Assembly: GCA_947625015.1 (NCBI GenBank)
Contig: CANQMR010000022.1
Location: forward strand, 1 to 56,904
Length of the DNA: 56,904 nucleotides
Direction of reading: 5' to 3'
From: an uncultured Lachnospiraceae bacterium
GTDB taxonomy: Bacteria > Bacillota > Clostridia > Lachnospirales > Lachnospiraceae
Shown here: in pieces, positions 16,125 through 24,248 of the stretch
Layout of the letters: each line of letters begins with the position of its first letter
Position numbering within the stretch: position 1 is the first letter of the stretch
The notes under the pieces: model-generated
What the model was told of the DNA's origin: nothing
Databases searched by the model: none
Seen by the model: only the letters and a program-made list of their open reading frames with translations
Made by a program: the position numbers and the translations under genes

Positions 16125-18968
16125 TCATTGCAGCAGCTCCCTTAAAAGGTCCTCTGCTTCGTCGTCCTCGTAAAGCCGCAGCCGTTCCTGAATGACTAAC
16201 AGCTTCTCCCGCAGTTCCTCCTCCAGCTCGTGGTTTAACAGCCACTCTATCCTTTCCTTGCCGTCCTTGGAATGGAAATGCTCTACCGCATCCAAGGCGT
16301 CCGCTATCGCCTGCCGGATCTCTTCCTGTGCCAAAGGCCCTTCCGTCTCTCCCGGATGCAGTCTCTGCTCCTTTTCCCGCTGCTTATCCTGCATTTCCTT
16401 AATGCTCTGTAATAACGTCTTATATGCTTCTAACATGGCGCCATGGTTATTCTGAATATATTCCTCATTATCCGCAGCCGCAGCCATCTCCAATAAGGCC
16501 GCCTGCTCGGACAGGTCCTTTGCTCCTATATTGGCGGAGGCGCTCTTTAAAGCGTGAACCTCTATGCGGTAATTGTGGTAATCCTGATTCTCATAAAGCT
16601 GTTCAATATACTCGGTCTTGCGCAGTCCGTCTATATAGAACAGGCCCAAAATCTCCACATACTGGTTCAAATCGCCGGTATGCTTCTGCAACGCTTCCTT
16701 TACATTCACGCCGGTAATGAAAATATCCGCCAGCTCTTCCACGCCGATATTCTCGGTTACGGTCTCGCCCTCAACGGGCTGCTTTTTCTTGTCATCAATC
16801 CACTTTGATAATACCTTATGCATCGATAGTTTGTCTATAGGCTTTGCCACAAAATCCTGAAATCCGTTCGATAAGAACATCTCTTTGATATCCTTCATCA
16901 CATTAGCCGTCAGGGCAATGATTACCGGGGCCTTTCCGTTCTCCCCGCATTCCTCCCTGATAATCCGGGCTGTCTCCACCCCGTCCATCTCCGGCATCAT
17001 ATGGTCCATAAAAATGATATCAAACTTCTGGTCCCGTACCAGACGGATTGCCTCTAGTCCGCTTTCCGCCTCATGTATCTGACAGCCATAACCTTTTATG
17101 ACTCCCCGCACCACCTTCCGGTTAATCAGGTTGTCGTCCACCACTAAAATACTGCTGTCCGGGGCGCTGAACATCTTCAGCTCCTCCCGCTGCTCTAACG
17201 TCTCTGCGCCTGCCTCGGAAATCCCCCTGCCGTCGATTACCAGCTGGGGAAGCCTAACAGTAAAGGTACTGCCCCGTCCCAAGGTACTGTCCACGCCAAT
17301 GCTGCCGCCCATAAGCTCAATAATATTCTTGGCAACGGAAAGCCCTAAGCCGGTTCCTTCCACGCTCCGGCTTTCACTGGAATCCACCTGTTCAAAATTA
17401 TAGAAAATGGTCTGTAAATCCTTTTCGGCAATGCCGATGCCCGTATCCTTAATCATATATTTTATCATGAACTGGTCGGGGCCGGTATAATCCCCGTCCA
17501 CGACCATGGTAATACGGCCTTCCCTGGTAAATTTCACCGCATTGTCAAAAAGATTATAGAGCACCTGCCGGATTCTTCCCTCGTCTCCCCGAAGCACTGC
17601 CGGAAGGCTGTCGCTGATTCTGGCCTCAAAGGCAAGCCCCTTTTCCTCCGCCGCTATCGATATGCGGACGGAAATTTCCTCTAAGAATTTTTTCAGGCTG
17701 TAGTCCTTCTGCTCTAACTCCATCTTACCGGCTTCCACAGAGGAGATATCCCAGATATCGTTGAACATCTCCAAAAGCCGCCCGGAAGCCTCCTTGATGT
17801 CGCAGGCGTACTGGTAAACCTTACGCCCCAGACTCTCCTCTTTAATCAGCTCCGCAAAGCCCACAATGGCGTTCATCGGCGTTCTCATCTCATGGGACAT
17901 GGCCGCCATAAACTCACTTTTTGCCTTGCTGGCCGCCTCTGCCTTTTCCCGCATCTCGATGCTCTCCATCATCAGCCGTTTTCTCTGGGTAATGTCAAAA
18001 ATCAGAATCACATACCCCAAAAGATGCCCTTTTTCATCATTGACTGACTCGATGTGCCCCTCAAAATGCCGGTCATCTAAGTCAAACTCCCGGTTCTCAT
18101 CATCTACCATAATCTCTTCCGGGAAATTCCGAATCTTTGTGACCTTCTTGCCAATCATCCGCTTGTCCAAATCATAGAAAATTTCTTCTATCACAGGGTT
18201 GTAGCCGGCAATTCTCTGCTCGTCATCTAAAAAGATCACACCGTCTTCAATCTCGTGCAGAACCGTCTCCGCCGCTGCCCGGCTCAAGTCATAATTCCTC
18301 CGGCTCCAGACAAAAATCACCACCATGGAAAGCACAATGGCCAGAGTAGGGGGAACCACATCATAGTCCTTAAACTTCTGTCCCGCGCGCAGCAAAAGCG
18401 CTATAGCCGGAACTGCCGCCAGTGCGACAAAGACGATATATAAGGTCTTCCGCCGCTGATAATACTCCTCTAAAAGAGAGCGGATCAGCACCCGTATAGA
18501 CAGGCCAAACGGAACCAAGGCCCCTAACCAGACAAACATCCAGAACCCCCAGCCATAAGTAAATACATAATGCGGGTGGTCGCCCTCCGTCACAAACTCC
18601 ATAACCTTATAGAACATATGATGATAATCGCAGGTCCATACCAGCAAAAGGGACAACAGATCCACAACGCCTAATACCTGAAATATGTATCGGGGCTGCC
18701 TCTGGTTACAATACAGATAGATAAACTGACTGAAAAATAAGGGAATAAATACGGCGCCCAGATATTGAAGTTTAATGGCCACCAGCGCTTCCGCGGACTC
18801 TTTTGACAGCACTTCAAAAAGGCTGCCGGAACTTTGCACCAGCACGCCAATCATATAGCAGACCATCATCTTCTGTACATTGCTGCCGTCCATATCTATA
18901 ATCAAACCGATTGCGGCAAAGGTTAGCAGTATGCCTACAATCTGTATCCCCACAAATACACCGTACAA
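16125..18968 (-). CDS. Hybrid sensor histidine kinase (7TM-PAS-HisKA-ATPase-REC-HPt)
   Basis: A phosphorelay kinase of about 947 residues. Seven N-terminal hydrophobic helices cover about residues 1-220. A PAS domain follows (about 230-330), then HisKA with the phosphoacceptor in AAMSHEMRTPMNAIVGF (His near 359). The ATPase domain has LYNLFDNAVKFT, DTGIGIAEKD and GTGLGLSVAKN. A receiver (ILVVDDNLINRK, IIFMDHMMPEMDG) and an HPt domain (HALKSASANIGAKDL) come next. The end is a short helical module also found twice in the receiver protein downstream. The start is taken as the TTG at 18968 because AAAGGAG lies seven bases before it; a TTG 19 codons upstream has no ribosome site. The stimulus is unknown. 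Confidence 0.92.
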   Translation of the reverse strand: MYGVFVGIQIVGILLTFAAIGLIIDMDGSNVQKMMVCYMIGVLVQSSGSLFEVLSKESAEALVAIKLQYLGAVFIPLFFSQFIYLYCNQRQPRYIFQVLGVVDLLSLLLVWTCDYHHMFYKVMEFVTEGDHPHYVFTYGWGFWMFVWLGALVPFGLSIRVLIRSLLEEYYQRRKTLYIVFVALAAVPAIALLLRAGQKFKDYDVVPPTLAIVLSMVVIFVWSRRNYDLSRAAAETVLHEIEDGVIFLDDEQRIAGYNPVIEEIFYDLDKRMIGKKVTKIRNFPEEIMVDDENREFDLDDRHFEGHIESVNDEKGHLLGYVILIFDITQRKRLMMESIEMREKAEAASKAKSEFMAAMSHEMRTPMNAIVGFAELIKEESLGRKVYQYACDIKEASGRLLEMFNDIWDISSVEAGKMELEQKDYSLKKFLEEISVRISIAAEEKGLAFEARISDSLPAVLRGDEGRIRQVLYNLFDNAVKFTREGRITMVVDGDYTGPDQFMIKYMIKDTGIGIAEKDLQTIFYNFEQVDSSESRSVEGTGLGLSVAKNIIELMGGSIGVDSTLGRGSTFTVRLPQLVIDGRGISEAGAETLEQREELKMFSAPDSSILVVDDNLINRKVVRGVIKGYGCQIHEAESGLEAIRLVRDQKFDIIFMDHMMPEMDGVETARIIREECGENGKAPVIIALTANVMKDIKEMFLSNGFQDFVAKPIDKLSMHKVLSKWIDDKKKQPVEGETVTENIGVEELADIFITGVNVKEALQKHTGDLNQYVEILGLFYIDGLRKTEYIEQLYENQDYHNYRIEVHALKSASANIGAKDLSEQAALLEMAAAADNEEYIQNNHGAMLEAYKTLLQSIKEMQDKQREKEQRLHPGETEGPLAQEEIRQAIADALDAVEHFHSKDGKERIEWLLNHELEEELREKLLVIQERLRLYEDDEAEDLLRELLQ

Positions 18969-19072
18969 TTTTTTTCTCCTTTGAAGCCTTTTTTGTAGTA
19001 TATCATTTTTTCCATAGAAATACAAAAAAATAATCGGGGCTGTTTTTGTGCAATTTTAATAAATGAAAGCAT

Positions 19073-19534
19073 TTAGCCTTTCTCCCGGCGGAGGGTTTTA
19101 AAGAAATCCGAAAGCATTTCCGAGCACTCCTGCTCCAATACGCCGTTTACAAACTCCACCTGATGATTAAAGGCGGGGACCTGAAACAGATTTAACACAG
19201 ACCCGGCGCACCCGGCTTTTTTGTTCATGGCGCCCACCACCACTTTCGGTATCCTTGCCTGGACGATCGCGCCGGCGCACATCTGGCATGGCTCTAAGGT
19301 AATGTACATGGTACAATCTTCCAGCCGCCAGTCCCCCAGCTTTTTGGAGGCCTTTTCTATGGCGAGCAGCTCCGCATGGGCTAACGCCGTCTTCTTCGCA
19401 TTCCGCTTGTTGTAGCCCCTGGCAATAATCCGGTTCTCATATACAATTACGCAGCCAATCGGCACATCTCCGACAGCAGCCGCTTTTTTGGCCTGCTTAA
19501 TCGCCTGCCTCATATACTTCTCATCATTGGTCAT
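19073..19534 (-). CDS. tadA: tRNA-specific adenosine deaminase TadA
   Basis: Deaminates adenosine 34 to inosine in the anticodon of tRNA-Arg(ACG), with zinc. The 153-residue protein shows the zinc and catalytic pattern AHAELLAIEKA (His and Glu) and PCQMCAGAIVQARI (two Cys). The start MTNDEKYM follows a GGGAGAG site; a 21-codon upstream extension is rejected. In Bacillus tadA is close to the SRP RNA gene, and the same loose proximity is seen here, with two signalling genes in between. Confidence 0.95.
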   Translation of the reverse strand: MTNDEKYMRQAIKQAKKAAAVGDVPIGCVIVYENRIIARGYNKRNAKKTALAHAELLAIEKASKKLGDWRLEDCTMYITLEPCQMCAGAIVQARIPKVVVGAMNKKAGCAGSVLNLFQVPAFNHQVEFVNGVLEQECSEMLSDFFKTLRREKG

Positions 19535-19649
19535 TGTACTTCTCTCCCGATTGATGTATGATACTAATAGCCCTTTTTTGCATAAATGACAATGCACAGG
19601 GTAGTTTCATTATAAAATGACCGCATACGGATTGCAAGGAGAACAGGGT

Positions 19650-20201
19650 ATGTCATTTCAGCTTACAACAGACCGGCTGCTTTTACAGGTAGAGGATTCC
19701 TCAAAGGCGGAGCAGATTCTGGCTTTTTATGCCAGGAACCGCTCATGCTTTGAGCCGTTTGAACCTACCAGACCGGATAATTTCTACACGCTGGCTTACC
19801 AGAAGGCCGCCGTACAATATGAATATTCGGAAATCATAAAAGGGAAAACGCTGCGTTACTATATCTATCTGAAAGATTCACCGGACGCCATTATCGGCTC
19901 TCTGAATTTTTCCCGTATTGAGCACGACCCGTTTTCCAGAGCATCCTTAGGATATAAAATTGACAGGGATCACCAGGGGCAGGGCTTCGCCGCCGAAGCC
20001 TGCCGGGCCGCAATCCCCGTCATGTTTTCCAATTATAAAATCCACCGGATTGAGGCCAGGGTATCCCCGGACAACCTGCCCTCCATTAAGCTGTTAGAAC
20101 GGCTTAACTTCCGGTTTGAAGGGCTGGAATATCAAAGTATAGAGGTTATGGGGAAATACAGGGACCATTTCCGCTACAGTCTTATCGAAGACCAGTGCTG
20201 A
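19650..20201 (+). CDS. GNAT acetyltransferase, RimJ/RimL-like
   Basis: A 183-residue N-acetyltransferase. The acetyl-CoA loop appears in RDHQGQGFAAEACRAAI, preceded by the beta strand LGYKID. It ends with the RimJ-type motif VSPDNLPSIKLLERLNFRFEG. The class acetylates N-terminal amines of ribosomal proteins or small molecules; which one cannot be told. The start MSFQLTTDRLLL has an AAGGAG site; an upstream ATG is ignored. Its 3' end overlaps the convergent gene by 20 bp. Confidence 0.88.
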   Translation: MSFQLTTDRLLLQVEDSSKAEQILAFYARNRSCFEPFEPTRPDNFYTLAYQKAAVQYEYSEIIKGKTLRYYIYLKDSPDAIIGSLNFSRIEHDPFSRASLGYKIDRDHQGQGFAAEACRAAIPVMFSNYKIHRIEARVSPDNLPSIKLLERLNFRFEGLEYQSIEVMGKYRDHFRYSLIEDQC

Positions 20202-21333
20202 TTTCCACAATCCAGTACCCAAACTCTCCGGTCTTAACGCCCACCTTTTTCACAGGAATAAACTGCTCAAAGCCGAACATATTGGCCAGATATTTTTCCC
20301 GGTTGGAAAATACACCCGGCACGCCGATAATGGGACGCGCCGAACCGTCGTCGAACCGCATTTTCCCAAGCAGGAGATATTGGTAGGTGTAATAGCCATG
20401 GGTGAGAAAGCTGTTGACGCCTAATTTCCAGTTGCGCATATCCAGCTTGCCGATATCCTTCGGGTGAATCCGCACGCACTGAAACAGCTCTGTCGCTCCA
20501 TACATGGGCAGCTTGGGATATTCCGCTATCATTTTTTCAAAAGCGTCCAAATCGTCAAGCTGCGTCATTCTCTTTTTCTGATAGGGGCAGTTTTCACATT
20601 TCTCAAAGACGTCTTCCTTATCCGGTGCGCCAGCCGGAGCCTCTATGGTAAGCTCTCCGGCGGCCTCCATATCCGTTTTCTTTTCCGGCATGGATACCGG
20701 TGGCTCTTGGCTTTCCGCCTTTTGCCCGTCGGTGGTTTCGTTCTCGTTGCTGTCTTCCTTTTGCACATCGGCGGTTCCGTTCCCGGTACTGTTCTCCCGC
20801 TTTGTTTCCCCGGCAGTCTCCGTATCCTGCGCTGCGCTTTCCCTGCCAAGGCTTCCCTCAACATATCTTACGGCCTCCGCCCGTCCGCTGCCTTCGGCAG
20901 ACGCCGGGACCGCCGCCTCACTTTTCTTCGGCTCCTTCCTAATCAGCTCATAATCCCTGCGGTCTTTATCCTTAAAATCTCCGATATAGTAGTGGTTGTC
21001 ATTATAGACCACCGCCACCCCGTCAAAGGTGTATAAATCCCGTCCCGTATCAAACAGCTGCTGCCACTCCGTCCTTGTCTGATAGGACAGCACGCCGCTC
21101 ATGCTCTCAACGGTTCCGACCTTCACCGCCGATAAATGGTCCCCCGCCTCATGATAAAAATAAAGGGCGGCCTCCTTGTAGGGTAATCCCGGCGGCTCCT
21201 GAATATTAATGATAATCTTAACCCTGTCTCCCCGAATTTCCAGCTTGAGAAATCCTGCTGTAGCGCCCACATTGCCGTTGTGATACTGGTAAAAATATGT
21301 AATTTTCCTCTTATAGCTCTGCACTTGTCCCAT
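20182..21333 (-). CDS. Unknown two-domain protein with Cys pair and low-complexity linker
   Basis: A 383-residue protein I do not recognise by function. Residues 1-130 form a beta-rich domain (VKIIINIQEPPGLPYKEAALYFY). A linker of about 100 residues follows that is rich in Glu, Ala, Thr, Gly and Asn and contains near repeats (NGTADVQKEDSNENETTDGQ). The C-terminal domain (about 235-383) starts with KCENCPYQKKR and contains FQCVRIHPKDIGKL and a conserved WKLGVNSFLTHGYYTYQYLLLG stretch. The layout is known from Lachnospiraceae proteins of unknown function. No signal peptide is seen. Its 3' end overlaps the convergent GNAT gene by 20 bp. Confidence 0.75.
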   Translation of the reverse strand: MGQVQSYKRKITYFYQYHNGNVGATAGFLKLEIRGDRVKIIINIQEPPGLPYKEAALYFYHEAGDHLSAVKVGTVESMSGVLSYQTRTEWQQLFDTGRDLYTFDGVAVVYNDNHYYIGDFKDKDRRDYELIRKEPKKSEAAVPASAEGSGRAEAVRYVEGSLGRESAAQDTETAGETKRENSTGNGTADVQKEDSNENETTDGQKAESQEPPVSMPEKKTDMEAAGELTIEAPAGAPDKEDVFEKCENCPYQKKRMTQLDDLDAFEKMIAEYPKLPMYGATELFQCVRIHPKDIGKLDMRNWKLGVNSFLTHGYYTYQYLLLGKMRFDDGSARPIIGVPGVFSNREKYLANMFGFEQFIPVKKVGVKTGEFGYWIVEISTGLR

Positions 21334-21420
21334 TCACACTCCTTTTATCTGGCTTTTTTAAATACATTGTATGCAGGAATGGGACAGATTATGCCTGATT
21401 TGCCTTCGTTCGAAAAAAAA

Positions 21421-22278
21421 TCAGGACTTCAGCAGATTACTCAGCCGGGCAAACTGCTCTAAGGTCAGGCTTTCTCCCCTGACGCTAACGGGCAGATTCA
21501 TTTCCGCTAACGCCTGCGCAATCTGCTCCTTGCTAACGGCAATTCCGCCGTTTACCAGACTGTTTTGCAAGGTCTTCCGCCGCTGGTTAAAGGAGGCCCG
21601 GATAAGGGAAAACATGAATCTTTCATCTTCCACCGGAACCGGCGGCTGCTGCCAGGCGTTGAGCCGGATTACCGCAGAGCCCACCTTCGGCCTTGGAATA
21701 AAACAATTCGGCGGCACATTGGCGGCAATATAGGTGTCCGCATAATACTGTACTGCCAGGGAAAGAGCGCCATACTCCTTTGTGCCGGGGGCCGCCTGCA
21801 TCCGCCCGGCCACCTCCTTTTGCACCATGACCGTCATATTATAAAGCGGCACATGATTCTCAAAAAGGCCCATAATAATAGGGGTAGTAATATAATAAGG
21901 CAGATTGGCTACCACTTTTATCGGCTTCCCGCCATTTTTCTCCTCTGCCAAAGCCCGGATATCTACCTTTAAAATATCCTCGTTCATGATGGTGACATTA
22001 TCATAACCCTGTAAAGTGTCCTGCAAAATAGGAATCAGCATCTTGTCAATCTCTACGGCGACTACCTCTCTTGCCGCCTCCGCCAAATATTGCGTCATGG
22101 TTCCGATACCGGGGCCAATCTCCAAAACGAAATCTTCTCCGGTTACTTCTGCGGCTGCAAGAATCTTATGTATCACATGGCCGTCAATCAGAAAATTCTG
22201 TCCGAATTTCTTCTGAAAGGCAAAATCATATTTTTTAATGGTCTCAATGGTGACCTGGGGATTGCTTAATTTTTCCAT
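21421..22278 (-). CDS. rsmA: 16S rRNA dimethyltransferase RsmA (KsgA)
   Basis: Dimethylates two adjacent adenosines near the 3' end of 16S rRNA, using S-adenosylmethionine. The 285-residue protein has the SAM motif VLEIGPGIGTMTQYLA, the catalytic NLPYYITTPI, and the C-terminal substrate domain (RASFNQRRKTLQNSL). GAGGAG precedes the ATG. tatD lies ten bases upstream, the same pair as in Bacillus (yabD...ksgA), so they are probably one operon. An 8-bp inverted repeat downstream (CCTGATTT/AAATCAGG) is not followed by T's. Confidence 0.96.
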   Translation of the reverse strand: MEKLSNPQVTIETIKKYDFAFQKKFGQNFLIDGHVIHKILAAAEVTGEDFVLEIGPGIGTMTQYLAEAAREVVAVEIDKMLIPILQDTLQGYDNVTIMNEDILKVDIRALAEEKNGGKPIKVVANLPYYITTPIIMGLFENHVPLYNMTVMVQKEVAGRMQAAPGTKEYGALSLAVQYYADTYIAANVPPNCFIPRPKVGSAVIRLNAWQQPPVPVEDERFMFSLIRASFNQRRKTLQNSLVNGGIAVSKEQIAQALAEMNLPVSVRGESLTLEQFARLSNLLKS

Positions 22279-22287
22279 ACTTTCTCC

Positions 22288-23058
22288 TCAATCCAGATGA
22301 TAAAGCCGTCTGGCGTTTTCAAAGGTAATCTCATAAATCTCGGATACCGGCAGATTCTTAATGGCGGCCAGTTCCTCCGCCACCCGGGACAGGTAAAGGG
22401 AACAGTTCCGCTTTCCCCGGTAGGGTGCGGGCGCCAGATAGGGCGCATCCGTCTCCAACACAAGCTGCTCCATGGGCGCATAGGCGGCAACCTCCTTTAA
22501 TTTTCTGGCATTTTTAAAGGTCAGCACCCCGCCGATTCCAATGTAATACCCCATATTGAGATACTCCCTCGCCATGTCCACGCCGTAGGAAAAACAGTGA
22601 ATCACGCCTCCCCCTTCTCCCTTGTGTATCCCTTTCATTATATCCAATGTATCCTTCGCCGCCTCCCGGCTGTGAATAACCACCGGCATTCCTTGCGCTA
22701 AAGCCACCTCTAACTGTCTGGAAAACCAGCGTTTCTGTATCTCCTTATTGTCGCTTCCATAATGGTAATCAAGCCCAATCTCCCCGATGGCAACAATGTC
22801 CTTCTCTTGGGAAAGACTGGCAAGCTCCTCCATATCTTTTTCCTGCAACTCTTCTATATCCGAAGGGTGTACCCCTACCGTTCCATACAGGAAATCATAG
22901 TCCTTAATCCATTTGACAATCTGCCGGGAATTATCCATGGAGCATCCGATATTGACAATGGTCTCCACTCCTTCCCTGTGCATCTGCCCCAAAAGCGTTT
23001 CCCTCTCTCCGTCAAAAGCCTCATCATCATAATGGGCATGGGTATCAAATATTTTCAT
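22288..23058 (-). CDS. tatD: TatD-family metal-dependent DNase
   Basis: A 256-residue TIM-barrel hydrolase. Metal ligands are visible in DTHAHYDDEAF, GEIGLDYHYG, VIHSREAAKD, VIHCFSYG and ETDAPYLAP. The family has 3'-5' exonuclease or D-aminoacyl-tRNA deacylase-like activity; the exact job in Firmicutes is uncertain. The start MKIFDTHAH has an AGGAGAAG site; the 26-codon upstream extension is rejected. It is directly followed by rsmA. Confidence 0.94.
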   Translation of the reverse strand: MKIFDTHAHYDDEAFDGERETLLGQMHREGVETIVNIGCSMDNSRQIVKWIKDYDFLYGTVGVHPSDIEELQEKDMEELASLSQEKDIVAIGEIGLDYHYGSDNKEIQKRWFSRQLEVALAQGMPVVIHSREAAKDTLDIMKGIHKGEGGGVIHCFSYGVDMAREYLNMGYYIGIGGVLTFKNARKLKEVAAYAPMEQLVLETDAPYLAPAPYRGKRNCSLYLSRVAEELAAIKNLPVSEIYEITFENARRLYHLD

Positions 23059-23148
23059 TTTCTTCTTCTCCTGTCTTTCCTCTATAATGCATACGGCTAT
23101 TGCCTGTAGTATACTACAAAAATTCTGATGGCACAATCATTTCAGCGA

Positions 23149-23223
23149 TAGACACCCCCCGTAAAATGTGATATAATCACAATGCAAGTGATATCTGTCG
23201 CTTTGACAGGCTTAGCTGACAGA
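23149..23223 (+). promoter_or_regulatory. Promoter and repeat-bearing leader of the lipoprotein gene
   Basis: TAGACA (23149-23154), a 17-bp spacer and TATAAT (23172-23177) with TGA before it. The leader then carries AGTGATATCTG (23187-23197) and GCTTAGCTGACAGA (23210-23223). These match, with one difference each, the pair in the TSCPD leader at 12083-12128. CTGTC (23195-23199) can pair with either of two GACAG copies (23205-23209 or 23218-23222), so two alternative hairpins are possible. Confidence 0.6.
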
Positions 23224-23301
23224 ATATATATTGGGTATCAATGAAATATTACACATAATATTATCCCAACCGGTTATTTTATATTGTAGGAGGGTACATT
23301 T

Positions 23302-24102
23302 ATGAAAAGTGCCATGAAGAAACTATCCGTACTGCTTATTGTAAGCGCAATGATTATTACCCTGACAGGCTGCGCCCTGTTTGACAGCAGAGCCAAGGTA
23401 TATTCCCGTTATGCCATCAGTCTGTTGGACATTAACTATAAGAATATTTCCAAGGACTACTTGACCTTAACCGGCGTGTCCCAAAGCGACGCCGAGGCCG
23501 TCTATGTTGCTAACATGGATTATCAGGCTCACAATCTGATGAGCTATTACGGGGTAAAGGAAGTGGACGACGGCACCATTCTCTCCGAATTTTATTATCT
23601 GGCCCAGTCCATATTTGCCAACGCCAAATATGAGGTGACTGATGTAGTGCATGATGATGAAAAAGACAGCTATGTACTGAAATTGACCGTCTACCCTCTC
23701 GACACCTTAGAGACTACTTACGACCAGGTGGTCGCTTATATTGAAGGTTTTAACGCCAAGGTCGACGAGGGCGATTACAACAATACGACAGAAGAAGATT
23801 ACGAGGCGGAATTTGCCGGAGGAATTATAGAGATTTTAAAGAGTACCGTAGACAATCCCGGCTATATGGACCCGGTTACTTTAGAGATTCCTATCCAGCC
23901 CTCCGACGATTACTATTATATCTCTGACGAAGATTTCTTAAAGATTGACAAGGCCATGCTTTATATCCGGGAAAATCCGGCGACTACAGACGAGACAGCC
24001 GGAGAGGAGACCCCCGCAGAGGAGACAGCCGGTGAGGAAACTTCCGAGGGCGAGCAACCAGCCGGAGAGGAGACCCCCGAAGGCGAACAACCAGCCGAAT
24101 AA
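23302..24102 (+). CDS. Lipoprotein, unknown
   Basis: A 266-residue surface lipoprotein. The signal peptide has the basic start MKSAMKK, a hydrophobic core and the lipobox LTGC, with lipidation at about Cys28. A soluble alpha/beta domain follows up to about residue 225 (YAISLLDINYKNISKDYLTLTG). The last 40 residues are a repetitive acidic tail of EETPAEETAGEE and EGEQPAGEE units, which may hold the domain away from the membrane or wall. The family resembles small Clostridial lipoproteins with a DUF5105-like layout, not verified. AGGAGGG precedes the ATG. It is a single-gene unit with its own promoter and terminator. Confidence 0.85.
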   Translation: MKSAMKKLSVLLIVSAMIITLTGCALFDSRAKVYSRYAISLLDINYKNISKDYLTLTGVSQSDAEAVYVANMDYQAHNLMSYYGVKEVDDGTILSEFYYLAQSIFANAKYEVTDVVHDDEKDSYVLKLTVYPLDTLETTYDQVVAYIEGFNAKVDEGDYNNTTEEDYEAEFAGGIIEILKSTVDNPGYMDPVTLEIPIQPSDDYYYISDEDFLKIDKAMLYIRENPATTDETAGEETPAEETAGEETSEGEQPAGEETPEGEQPAE

Positions 24103-24143
24103 TAAGAATAGCATAACCGAAACCATAATACCAGACATTGCGA

Positions 24144-24185
24144 AAGGAGCCAGCCATTCAACAAGAAATGGCTGGCTCCTTTTTA
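24144..24185 (+). terminator. Terminator of the lipoprotein gene
   Basis: GGAGCCAGCCATT pairs with AATGGCTGGCTCC over 13 bp around a short loop, and TTTTTAG follows. Confidence 0.95.
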
Positions 24186-24248
24186 GTAAGTATCGTTCAG
24201 CAAGTCCATCTTTTTAGAATAAAAATAAGCTCACCGATTATATCAGGC

